Source of the DNA: Caldilineaceae bacterium
GTDB lineage: Bacteria > Chloroflexota > Anaerolineae > Caldilineales > Caldilineaceae
Assembly (NCBI GenBank): GCA_026989655.1
Contig: JALSIX010000075.1
Span: 1-43,236 of the forward strand
Reading direction: 5' to 3'
Length of the DNA: 43,236 bases
The number at the start of each line of letters is the position of its first letter. The stretch's first letter is position 1. Below, one piece after another: positions 34,086 to 41,779 of the stretch. A model generated the notes under the pieces. The model saw only the letters and a program-made list of their open reading frames with translations, did not search any database and had not been told where the DNA came from. The position numbers were made by a program, and so were the translations under genes.

Positions 34086-35357
34086 ATGGAACACGTCGAT
34101 CTGCTCATCCACAACGCCCAGGTGATCACCTGCGCCTCTCCGGACGGGCCCAAGCGGGGAGCGGCCCTGGCCGATGTAGGCGCCATCCCCCAGGGCGCGG
34201 TGGCCGTGCACCGGGGGATCATCCGCGCGGTGGGGCCTGCCGCCGAGCTCCGGGCCCGCTACACCGCGGACCAGGAGGTGGATGCCCGGGGGCGGGTCCT
34301 CTGTCCGGGCTTCGTGGACTGCCACACCCACGTGGTCTACGGGGGGGATCGGGTCCAGGAATTCGAGATGCGCCTGCAAGGGGCCGGCTACATGGAGCTG
34401 TTGGCCGCGGGCGGCGGCATCCTCAGCACCATGCGCCACACCCGGGCCGCGACCGTGGATGCCCTGGTGGCCCAGACCCGCTCCCGGCTGGACACCATGC
34501 TCCGCCTGGGCACCACCACCGTGGAGGTCAAGACCGGCTACGGGCTGGACCCGGCCAGCGAGCTGAAGATGTTGGAGGCCGTGGCCCGGCTGGACGTGGA
34601 ACACCCCTGCGATCTGGTGCCCACCTTCCTAGGGGCCCACGCGATCCCGCCCGAGTTCGCCCAGGACCCCGACGGCTACGTGGACCAGGTGGTCCACGAG
34701 ATGGTGCCCCAGGTGGCCGCCTGGTACGGCCGTTCCCACTTCGCGGCCCAGGAGGTGCCTCTCTTCTGCGATGTCTTCTGCGAGGCCGGGGTCTTCCAGG
34801 TGGAGCAGGCCCGACGAGTGCTGGAGGCCGGGCGGGCCCACGGCATGCGGCCCAAGCTCCACGCGGACGAGTTCGAGAGCCTGGGAGGGGTCTCCCTGGC
34901 CGTGGAACTGGGGGCCACCTCGGTGGATCACCTGGACGTGACCCCGGCCCCAGAGGTCCACCGGCTGGCCCGATCCGATACCCTGGGCGTGGTGCTCCCC
35001 GCGGTGAACTTCCACCTGGGCAGCCACCACTTCGCGGACGGCCGAGGGCTGGTGGATGCCGGCGTGGCCCTGGCCCTGGCCACGGACATCAACCCGGGAT
35101 CGGCCCCCTGTCCCTCCATGCCCCTGGCCATGGCCATCGCATGTCGATATCAGCGACTCCTGCCGGCCGAGGCCCTGAACGCCGCCACCCTCAACGCGGC
35201 CTACGCGGTGGGGCTGGGCCACCGGCTGGGATCCCTGGAGGTCGGCAAACAGGCCGATCTGCTGCTCCTGGACACCGCGGACTACCGCCACCTGGCCTAC
35301 CGTTTCGGCGAGAATTTGGTGGCCGGGGTGTTGAAGAGAGGCCACTGGGTGGTCTGA
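34086..35357 (+). CDS. hutI: Imidazolonepropionase
   Basis: HutI opens the ring of 4-imidazolone-5-propionate to N-formimino-glutamate in histidine breakdown. It is an amidohydrolase of 423 residues. Metal ligands are visible as H80-T-H82 in GFVDCHTHVVYGGDR, with further ligands in KLHADEFES and the late ATDINPGSAP segment typical of imidazolonepropionases. TTTVEVKTGYGLD is also a family hallmark. The ribosome binding site before ATG 34086 is weak (CGGAA). No other hut gene is in the window, so the pathway is split. Its position after two genes ending in 2-oxoglutarate may reflect a shared C5-dicarboxylate theme. It converges with the nucleoside phosphorylase gene. Confidence 0.93.
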   Translation: MEHVDLLIHNAQVITCASPDGPKRGAALADVGAIPQGAVAVHRGIIRAVGPAAELRARYTADQEVDARGRVLCPGFVDCHTHVVYGGDRVQEFEMRLQGAGYMELLAAGGGILSTMRHTRAATVDALVAQTRSRLDTMLRLGTTTVEVKTGYGLDPASELKMLEAVARLDVEHPCDLVPTFLGAHAIPPEFAQDPDGYVDQVVHEMVPQVAAWYGRSHFAAQEVPLFCDVFCEAGVFQVEQARRVLEAGRAHGMRPKLHADEFESLGGVSLAVELGATSVDHLDVTPAPEVHRLARSDTLGVVLPAVNFHLGSHHFADGRGLVDAGVALALATDINPGSAPCPSMPLAMAIACRYQRLLPAEALNAATLNAAYAVGLGHRLGSLEVGKQADLLLLDTADYRHLAYRFGENLVAGVLKRGHWVV

Positions 35358-35382
35358 GGAGGGGTCCGCTCCGCCTCAGACC
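35351..35382. terminator. Bidirectional hairpin between convergent hutI and MTAP genes
   Basis: GGTCTGAGG (35351-35359) and CCTCAGACC (35374-35382) are perfect inverted repeats with a 14-nt loop that can pair further (GGGG/CTCC). The stem covers the stop codons of both convergent genes. There is no T-tract on either side. Confidence 0.5.
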
Positions 35383-36158
35383 TCACGCCACCAGGCCTCC
35401 CGCAACAGGCCCCGAGAGCGGGCCCCCTCCAGGCGACGAGGGCAGCCACAGGACCGGGGCCCCTCCAGGCCGGTCAACACCCGGGGCAGCGCGTCCAACA
35501 CCTGCTCCAATCCCTGGCGGACCTCGCCGTGGGGGGGCAGGGGCGGTTGGTCTGCGCCCAGGTGGGTCACGGTGACCAGTCCGGCGTAGCAGAGCTCCAG
35601 CTCCGCGGCCAGGCCGATCTCGGGCACCAGATTCTGGCCCACCACGTCTGCACCCCACCGGCGATACATGCGGGCCTCCGCGGCCGTCTCCCGGCGGGGG
35701 CCGTCCACGCCCAGGTAGACCCCGCCCACGGCCCCAGGCAGGGCGGCGGCCAGCGCGCGGTAGATCTCCGGACACACCGGCGGCACCTGCTCCAGCCCCA
35801 CCACGCCCTCCTCCTGGAAGAAGGTGGTGGGGCGATGGCGGGTGAAGTCGATGTAGTCCGCCACCAACAGCGTCTGCCCTCGGCCCAACACCGGATTGAT
35901 GGCCACGCCTTCGTCCCAGGCCAACACCCGTTGGATCCCCAGTTCCTTGGCCGCCACCAGGGTCGCCCGGGGATCCGTGCGGGTGGGCAGCCCACTGTAG
36001 GGCGCAATCCAGATCCGATGGCCGGCGCCGTCCACCCGCAGGGCCAGGGGCCCCACACGCCCGAAGGGGGTCTCCACCGTCTGGACCTCCTGGACCGGTC
36101 CCAAAAGGTCCAGGGCCTTCGGCGGCAACGAGACCGCGACCAACAGCAACAGCTCCAT
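35376..36158 (-). CDS. mtnP: S-methyl-5'-thioadenosine / purine nucleoside phosphorylase
   Basis: This enzyme cleaves methylthioadenosine or a purine nucleoside with phosphate for purine and methionine salvage. The 260-residue protein shows family II phosphorylase segments: IAPYSGLPTRTDPRATLVAAKELGI, DYIDFTRHRPTTFF, the substrate loop GVYLGVDGPRRETAAEARMYRRWGADVVGQNLVPE, and a Tyr-Ala segment LELCYAGLVTVTHLGAD. Near the C-terminus is a Cys-Gly-Cys motif (C237-G-C239), reported in thermostable archaeal MTAP and PNP enzymes. ATG 36158 is preceded by a G-rich site. Substrate preference (MTA, guanosine or inosine) is unsettled: the usual Asn/Asp purine-binding residue is not obvious to me. It is a lone minus-strand gene between two plus-strand units. 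Confidence 0.85.
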   Translation of the reverse strand: MELLLLVAVSLPPKALDLLGPVQEVQTVETPFGRVGPLALRVDGAGHRIWIAPYSGLPTRTDPRATLVAAKELGIQRVLAWDEGVAINPVLGRGQTLLVADYIDFTRHRPTTFFQEEGVVGLEQVPPVCPEIYRALAAALPGAVGGVYLGVDGPRRETAAEARMYRRWGADVVGQNLVPEIGLAAELELCYAGLVTVTHLGADQPPLPPHGEVRQGLEQVLDALPRVLTGLEGPRSCGCPRRLEGARSRGLLREAWWREV

Positions 36159-36620
36159 CCTGTCCCCCAACTGTCTGTGTTCCCGTGGAGCGGGATGGCC
36201 GTCTCCCTGGGGCCCGCCACCCTGCGCCCGGTTTTTCGTCCGTCTCCAGGACGAGGGGGCCTGCAGGGCCTCGGCGACGGCACCCTGGGGCGAGCGGATC
36301 ACCCCATGCAGAGCGCGCCTCCCAAGGCCCTGGGGTCCTTGGCTCCATGGTTCCCGGTGGTGGCCGTTCCTCCGTCGCAAGCTGTGATATAATGGGGGCC
36401 ACCATGTGCCTGCCCACGATAGCATCGATCGCCCCCGATGACAAGCAGGACCGGGTGCAGGTGCAGGGGGTGTGTGCCGTCCCTCCCATGGCTTCCGGAG
36501 GTTTCCCGGAACGCTGTGGAGGGCGGGGGCCAGGATCACTGCCCCGAGTGGAGGAGGCCATGGGACCTGGGATGAGCGAGGCCTCTCCTCTTCTTCCGGC
36601 CCGATGTGCGGAAGGAATCC
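36159..36620. other. Divergent intergenic region MTAP / Gfo-Idh with structured leader
   Basis: This 462-bp gap has no gene I can support. It contains an extended -10 promoter at 36385-36393 and a leader of about 220 nt. The leader has pairings CCCTCC 36481-36486 with GGAGGG 36518-36523, TTCCGG 36493-36498 with CCGGAA 36506-36511, and CCCATGGC 36485-36492 with GCCATGGG 36557-36564. The first and third overlap by two bases. A 77-codon open frame from ATG 36404 to 36637 runs through it and over the next start codon, but its composition does not look coding. Confidence 0.45.
36385..36393 (+). promoter_or_regulatory. Extended -10 promoter for the Gfo/Idh-glk unit
   Basis: TGATATAAT carries a perfect -10 TATAAT (36388-36393) with the TGn extension at 36385-36387, which can replace a -35. 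No clear -35 is seen. It would produce a leader of about 220 nt before ATG 36621. Confidence 0.55.
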
Positions 36621-37658
36621 ATGTCGGCTACGCCTGAACGCGTTCGCCTGGCCCTCATCGGCGCAGGCACCTTTGCCCGCAAGGCCCATGTGCCGGCCCT
36701 GGTCGCCCTGAGCGACCGTTTTCAGGTGGTGGCCGTCTGCAGTCGAACCCGTTCCTCGGCCGAGGAGCTGGCCGCCCTTCTGCCCGAGCCCGTGGCCCTC
36801 TGCACCGAGCTTCCCTCGCTCCTGGCCCGAGACGACCTGGACGCCGTGGACATGGTGCTGCCCATTCCGGCCATGCCCCAGGCAGTGGCCCAGGCCCTGG
36901 AGGCGGGCAAGCATGTCATCAGCGAGAAGCCCATCGCCCCCTCCGTGGCCGAGGGGCGTCGTCTGCTCGCGATCCATCACCGGCACCCAGATCGGGTATG
37001 GATGGTGGCCGAGAACGTCCGCTATGAGGCGAGCTACACCTGGGCGGGGCAGCGGATCCGCGAGGGGGCCATCGGCGTTCCCTGGACGGTGGACTTCGCT
37101 GTCCAGGCTCCTGTGGAGCCGGGTTCCCCCTACCACCGCACCCTCTGGCGTCGTTCCGAGGAGGTCCCCGGAGGTTTTCTGCTGGACGGAGGGGTGCACC
37201 ATGTGGCCGCCCTGCGCCAGGTGGTGGGGGAGATCCGGGGCGTGATGGCCCAGGTGGCCAGCCATCGGCCGGATCTGCCCCCGGCAGATACCCTGGCCGC
37301 GGTCCTCCACTTCGCCAACGGGGCCATCGGCACCTACACGGTCACCTATGGAGCGGGCAGCCCCCTCCACGACAACGCCATCCACGTGGTGGGCAGCCGA
37401 GGTGCTCTTCGGGTCACCGCCCAGGAGGTGCGGCTGGTTCGAGGCGAGCCGGCCCAGGCCCAGGAGCGGGCCTTCGAGCCCCAGCCCTACAGCGTCCAAC
37501 GGGAGCTGGCGGCCTTTGCCGACGCGATCCAGCATGGCCGGGCCATCCGCAACACCCCCGAGGAGGCGCTCCAGGACCTGGCCGTGGTGGAGGCCATGTT
37601 GGAGTCCGCCCAGGAGGGCACCTACCGGGCCATCGACCTCTGGGCGCCTGCTGCCTGA
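36621..37658 (+). CDS. Gfo/Idh/MocA family oxidoreductase
   Basis: This is an NAD(P)-dependent sugar or inositol dehydrogenase-like protein of 345 residues. The Rossmann motif LALIGAGTFARKAHVPAL is at the N-terminus. The family signature SEKPIAPSVAEGRRLL and the GGVHHVAALRQVVGEI segment, with the usual catalytic His pair, are present. The substrate is unknown. Candidates are a sugar such as glucose or xylose, which would link it to the sugar-acid dehydratase at 31683, but this is speculative. ATG 36621 has GAAGGAA upstream. The gene starts a plus-strand unit with glk 42 bp downstream and probably uses the extended -10 promoter at 36385. Confidence 0.88.
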   Translation: MSATPERVRLALIGAGTFARKAHVPALVALSDRFQVVAVCSRTRSSAEELAALLPEPVALCTELPSLLARDDLDAVDMVLPIPAMPQAVAQALEAGKHVISEKPIAPSVAEGRRLLAIHHRHPDRVWMVAENVRYEASYTWAGQRIREGAIGVPWTVDFAVQAPVEPGSPYHRTLWRRSEEVPGGFLLDGGVHHVAALRQVVGEIRGVMAQVASHRPDLPPADTLAAVLHFANGAIGTYTVTYGAGSPLHDNAIHVVGSRGALRVTAQEVRLVRGEPAQAQERAFEPQPYSVQRELAAFADAIQHGRAIRNTPEEALQDLAVVEAMLESAQEGTYRAIDLWAPAA

Positions 37659-37700
37659 GCGGGTCGGGAGGAAGGCACCCAGATCCCGCGGAGACGGACC

Positions 37701-38705
37701 ATGTTGCTGGCCGGAGACATCGGAGGCACCAAGATCGCGCTGGCCCTCTACCCCGAAAGGGGGGATCCTGGCCGTCCTCAGGCCCAGGAGACCTTCTCCA
37801 CCCGGAGATACGGGAGCCTGGCCCAGGCGGTGCAGGCCTTCCTGGGCGATGCGGGGGGCCGCGTCCACCGGGCCGTCTTCGGCGTGGCCGGCCCGGTGGT
37901 CCGGGGCCGGGCCCAGGTGACCAACCTGGCCTGGGAGCTGGACGAGGAGCAGCTCCAGGCCGTGCTGGGCGTCCCTCGGGTCAAGCTCCTCAACGACCTG
38001 GAGGCCATCGCACACGCGGTGCCTGTGCTGGCAGCCCAGGACCTGCACACCCTGCATCCAGGCGAGCCCGAACCCGGAGGGGCCAAGGGGATCATCGCGC
38101 CCGGCACCGGCCTGGGCGAGGCCTTCCTGACCTGGCAGGGGGACCGCTACCAGGCCCACCCATCGGAGGGAGGCCACGCGGACTTTGCGCCCACGGACGA
38201 GGAGCAGGTGGCTCTGCTGCGCTATCTGTGGCCCCGATATCCCCATGTGAGCTATGAGCGGGTCTGCTCCGGCCTGGGAATCCCCAACCTCTACGCCTTC
38301 TACCGGGATACCGGGCGACAGGAGGAGCCGGCGTGGCTGGCCCAGGCCCTGGCCCAGGCAGAGGACCCCACCCCGGTGATCGTGGAGGCCGCGCTGGAAC
38401 GGCCCAACCAGGCCCCCATCTGTGTGGCCACCCTGCGCCTCTTCGTCTCCATCCTGGGCGCGGAGGCCGGGAACCTGGCCCTGAAGGTCCTGGCCACCGG
38501 CGGCATCTACCTGGGGGGCGGCATCCCTCCCCGGATCCTGCCCTTCCTGGAGGAGGGAGCCTTCTGGGATGCCTTCCGGCACAAGGGGCGCTTTGCCGGG
38601 CTGCTGGAGACCGTTCCCATCCACGTGATCCGGAACCCCTTGGCCGGGCTCCTGGGCGCGGCCAACTACGGGTTGAACGCCATGGAGGGGAGCGCCGCGG
38701 GCTAG
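37701..38705 (+). CDS. glk: Glucokinase (E. coli Glk type)
   Basis: This enzyme phosphorylates glucose with ATP to glucose-6-phosphate. The phosphate-binding GDIGGTKIALALY is at the N-terminus. VFGVAGPVVRGR, KLLNDLEAIAHAV (catalytic Asp), IAPGTGLGEAFL and SEGGHADFAPTDEEQ follow, and ATGGIYLGGGIPPRIL closes the second domain. These match the COG0837 type rather than the ROK type, which has a Cys-rich zinc motif that is absent here. The 334-residue length is normal. It lies 42 bp after the Gfo/Idh gene and 158 bp before the transaldolase-PGI fusion, whose PGI half would use its product. Confidence 0.94.
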   Translation: MLLAGDIGGTKIALALYPERGDPGRPQAQETFSTRRYGSLAQAVQAFLGDAGGRVHRAVFGVAGPVVRGRAQVTNLAWELDEEQLQAVLGVPRVKLLNDLEAIAHAVPVLAAQDLHTLHPGEPEPGGAKGIIAPGTGLGEAFLTWQGDRYQAHPSEGGHADFAPTDEEQVALLRYLWPRYPHVSYERVCSGLGIPNLYAFYRDTGRQEEPAWLAQALAQAEDPTPVIVEAALERPNQAPICVATLRLFVSILGAEAGNLALKVLATGGIYLGGGIPPRILPFLEEGAFWDAFRHKGRFAGLLETVPIHVIRNPLAGLLGAANYGLNAMEGSAAG

Positions 38706-38863
38706 CCAACCTTCCTCCACCCTGGAGGTCCCGGCAGCCACGCCCTTTGTCGGAGCGAGAGAACAGGGGACAGGTGCCCGTGGGGTCCATCCATCGGGAG
38801 CCTGGAACTGCTGAACACGGTCGCGCTCTGTCGGAGCCCTGTGGAACCAAGGAGGCATTTCCC
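38706..38863 (+). other. Intergenic region glk / tal-pgi
   Basis: This 158-bp gap has a small hairpin after the glk stop (CCTCCA 38714-38719 with TGGAGG 38723-38728) without a T-tract. TGTCGGAGC occurs twice, near 38748 and 38829. AAGGAGG at 38849-38855 is the ribosome binding site of tal-pgi. No promoter is clear. Confidence 0.3.
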
Positions 38864-41671
38864 ATGACCAAGTTGCACGATCTGGCCATCCTGGGCCAGT
38901 CCATCTGGCTGGACTTCATCCGCCGCTCCTTCATCGACTCGGGCGAGCTGAACGCCCTGGTGGCCATGGGCCTGCGGGGCGTCACCTCGAACCCGGCCAT
39001 CTTCCACAAGGCCATCACCGGGGGCACGGACTACGACGCGGCCATCGAGCGGCTGGTGGCCGAGGGCATGGCCGTGCTGGACATCTACGAGACCCTGGCG
39101 GTCCAGGATATCCGTCGGGCCGCCGACGTCCTGCTCCCCGTCTACGAGAAGACCGCAGGGTTGGATGGATACGTGAGCCTGGAGGTGAACCCCCACCTGG
39201 CCCACGACACCGAGGGCACGGTCATGGAGGCCCGGCGTCTCTTCTCTTTGGTGGACCGGCCCAACGTGATGATCAAGGTGCCGGCCACGCCCGCGGGCAT
39301 CCCGGCCATCGAGACCCTCATCGGCGAGGGGATCAACGTGAACGTGACCCTGATCTTCTCCATGGAGCACTACGAACAGGCCGCCCGGGCCTACATCGCC
39401 GGCCTGGAACGGCTGGCCGCCACCAATGTGGACCCCGGCCGCGTGGCCTCGGTGGCCTCGGTCTTCGTCAGCCGGGTGGACACGGCCGTGGACCGGCTCC
39501 TGGAGGAGATGGGGCACCCGGAGCTCCAGGGCCAGATCGCGATCGCGAACGCGAAGACCATCTACGCCCGTTTCCAGGAGCTCTTCCGGGGCCCCCGCTG
39601 GGAGCGACTGGCCGCCCAGGGCGCTCGTCTGCAACGGGTCCTGTGGGGCAGCACCAGCACCAAGAACCCCAGCTACCCCGATACCCTCTACGTGGATCAT
39701 CTGATCGGGCCGGACACGGTGAACACCCTGCCCCTGGACACCCTCCGGGCCTTCCTGGACCATGGCCGGGTGGCTCGGACGGTGGACGTGGGCCTGGAGA
39801 AGGCCCGGGCCCAGTTGGTGGAGCTGCGTCGCCTGGGGATCGACCTGGACGCGATCACCGCACAGCTCCAGGAGGCGGGTGTGAAGGCCTTTGCCGACGC
39901 CTTCGATGCCCTGCTGCAGAGCCTGGCCCGCCGTGTCCAGGCTGTGGCCGGCAGCAGTGGCCAGGCACTCCGGGACCATATTGCCCTCCACCTGGGCGAA
40001 TATGGAGCCCTGGTCCAGGACACCCTGGCCCACATGGAGGCCCAGCGGACCGTGCCCCGGATCTGGGCCGGCAGCTACAGCGTCTGGAGCGACAGCCCCC
40101 AGGAGATCGTGAACCGGCTGGGCTGGCTGCGGATCGCGGAGAAGATGCAGGGCGAGCGCGGCTGCATCGAGGCCTTTGTCCACGATGTCCAGAAGGCCGG
40201 ATACACCCACGCGGTGGTCCTGGGAATGGGCGGCTCCAGCCTGGCTCCCGAGGTCTTCGCGAAGGTGTTCCAGGGGACGGGCATGGCACTGGAGGTGCTG
40301 GACAGCACCCACCCGGCCGCGGTCCGCTCCCTGGCCGACACCCTGGACCTGGCCCACACCCTCTTTTTGGTCTCCACCAAGTCTGGGACCACGGTGGAGA
40401 CCCTCTCCTTCTTCAAATACTTCTACACCCGGACGATGGACGCCCTGGGCCCCGAGGAGGCCGGCGCCCATTTCGTGGCCATCACCGATCCCGGTACCCC
40501 CTTGGTCACCCTGGCCGAGGCCTATGGATTTCGGACCACCTTCCTGGCCGATCCCACCATCGGGGGGCGGTACTCGGCCCTCTCCCATTTCGGCCTGGTG
40601 CCCGCGGCCCTCACCGGGGTGGATCTCCGTCGCCTGCTGCGTCGAGCCCTGGAGGCCATGGACAACTGCGGAGCCCACGTGGTCCCGGCCCAGAATCCCG
40701 GCGCGCTCCTGGGCGCGGTCCTGGGGGCCCTGGCCCAGGCGGGCCGCAACAAGCTCACCCTCCTCGCCTCGCCAGGGATGGAGCCCTTCGGCGACTGGCT
40801 GGAACAGCTCGTCGCGGAGAGCACCGGGAAGTCTGGCAGGGGAATCGTTCCGGTGGTGGGGGAGGCGCCAGGTCGGCCGGAGGTCTACGGGCCCGATCGG
40901 CTCTTCGTCTACCTGAAGCTGGACCAGGACACCACCCACGATGCCCTGGCAGAGGCCCTGACCGGGGCCGGCCACCCCGTGATCGTCGTCCAGTTCCGAG
41001 ATCGCTACGATCTGGGGGCCCAGTTCTTCGTGTGGGAGTTCGCCGTGGCCGTGGCCGGCGCCCTGCTGGGGATCCATCCCTTCAACCAGCCCGATGTGGA
41101 GGCCACCAAGGCCCAGACCCGCCACATGTTGGAGACCTTCCGGAGAACCGGCCAGCTCCCGAAGCTGGACCCCACCCTGGTGGACGGCCCCATTCGGGTA
41201 GTGGGCGAGACCCAGGCTGCCAGTGCGACGGAGGCCCTGCTGGCCTTTCTGGCCCGGGGCCGCGCGGGGGACTACGTCGGCCTCCAGGCCTATCTCCCGC
41301 CTACCCCGGAATACCAGACCCTCCTGCGGGAGCTCCAGACGGCCCTCCGGGATCGCACCACCCTGGCCACCACCTTGGGGTTGGGCCCCCGTTTCCTGCA
41401 CTCCACCGGCCAGCTCCACAAGGGAGACAGCGGTCGAGGGCTCTTCGTCCAGATCGTGGACACCCCTCAGGACGACGTCCCCATCCCGGACCAGGCCGGC
41501 CGGCCCGGGGCCTCCACCACCTTCGGCGTGTTGCTCCAGGCCCAGGCCCTGGGCGATCGCCAGGCCCTTCTGGAGGCAGGGCGGCGAGTCCTGCGGCTGG
41601 AGCTGGGGGAGGACCCCGGACATGCCCTCCAGATCCTGTTGCGGAGCTTGACCCCCGTGCCCCAGGGATAA
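38864..41671 (+). CDS. tal-pgi: Bifunctional transaldolase / glucose-6-phosphate isomerase
   Basis: This is a 935-residue fusion of two sugar-phosphate enzymes. The N-terminal transaldolase (about residues 1-370) has TSNPAIFHKA, the Schiff-base lysine K138 in VMIKVPATPAG, and ILIFSMEHY-like TLIFSMEHYEQ. A linker precedes the isomerase part (about 400-935). That part has VLGMGGSSLAPEVF, VSTKSGTTVETLSFF, GGRYSALSHFGLVP and a C-terminal FLHSTGQLHKGD segment typical of this fusion class. It joins the non-oxidative pentose phosphate pathway to glycolysis. AAGGAGG 8 bases before ATG 38864 fixes the start. Its PGI half directly uses the glucokinase product from the upstream gene. Such fusions are known in several phyla, including cyanobacteria and Chloroflexota. 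Confidence 0.95.
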   Translation: MTKLHDLAILGQSIWLDFIRRSFIDSGELNALVAMGLRGVTSNPAIFHKAITGGTDYDAAIERLVAEGMAVLDIYETLAVQDIRRAADVLLPVYEKTAGLDGYVSLEVNPHLAHDTEGTVMEARRLFSLVDRPNVMIKVPATPAGIPAIETLIGEGINVNVTLIFSMEHYEQAARAYIAGLERLAATNVDPGRVASVASVFVSRVDTAVDRLLEEMGHPELQGQIAIANAKTIYARFQELFRGPRWERLAAQGARLQRVLWGSTSTKNPSYPDTLYVDHLIGPDTVNTLPLDTLRAFLDHGRVARTVDVGLEKARAQLVELRRLGIDLDAITAQLQEAGVKAFADAFDALLQSLARRVQAVAGSSGQALRDHIALHLGEYGALVQDTLAHMEAQRTVPRIWAGSYSVWSDSPQEIVNRLGWLRIAEKMQGERGCIEAFVHDVQKAGYTHAVVLGMGGSSLAPEVFAKVFQGTGMALEVLDSTHPAAVRSLADTLDLAHTLFLVSTKSGTTVETLSFFKYFYTRTMDALGPEEAGAHFVAITDPGTPLVTLAEAYGFRTTFLADPTIGGRYSALSHFGLVPAALTGVDLRRLLRRALEAMDNCGAHVVPAQNPGALLGAVLGALAQAGRNKLTLLASPGMEPFGDWLEQLVAESTGKSGRGIVPVVGEAPGRPEVYGPDRLFVYLKLDQDTTHDALAEALTGAGHPVIVVQFRDRYDLGAQFFVWEFAVAVAGALLGIHPFNQPDVEATKAQTRHMLETFRRTGQLPKLDPTLVDGPIRVVGETQAASATEALLAFLARGRAGDYVGLQAYLPPTPEYQTLLRELQTALRDRTTLATTLGLGPRFLHSTGQLHKGDSGRGLFVQIVDTPQDDVPIPDQAGRPGASTTFGVLLQAQALGDRQALLEAGRRVLRLELGEDPGHALQILLRSLTPVPQG

Positions 41672-41688
41672 GCCCCAGGACGGTCGTT

Positions 41689-41717
41689 TTGACAGCGCCC
41701 CGTGCCCTGGAGACAAT
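41689..41717 (+). promoter_or_regulatory. Sigma-70-type promoter for lpdA
   Basis: A perfect TTGACA (41689-41694), exactly 17 bp and GACAAT (41712-41717) form a good promoter 18 bp after the tal-pgi stop. The predicted start near 41724 leaves a leader of about 55 nt. Confidence 0.65.
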
Positions 41718-41779
41718 GGAGACATCGACCGTGCGACCGCACGGCCCATGGGAGGAGCACCACAGAGGAGGAGAGCTGC

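Noticed and set aside
36404-36637. 77-codon open frame in the leader of the Gfo/Idh gene
   Set aside because: It has Cys/Pro/Gly-rich composition, no recognised family and overlaps the next start; kept only as part of the leader description.
35376-38858. A 1160-codon open frame on the minus strand
   Set aside because: Only its last 260 codons (35376-36158) read as a real protein. The rest is antisense to the Gfo/Idh and glk genes and is an artefact of high GC.
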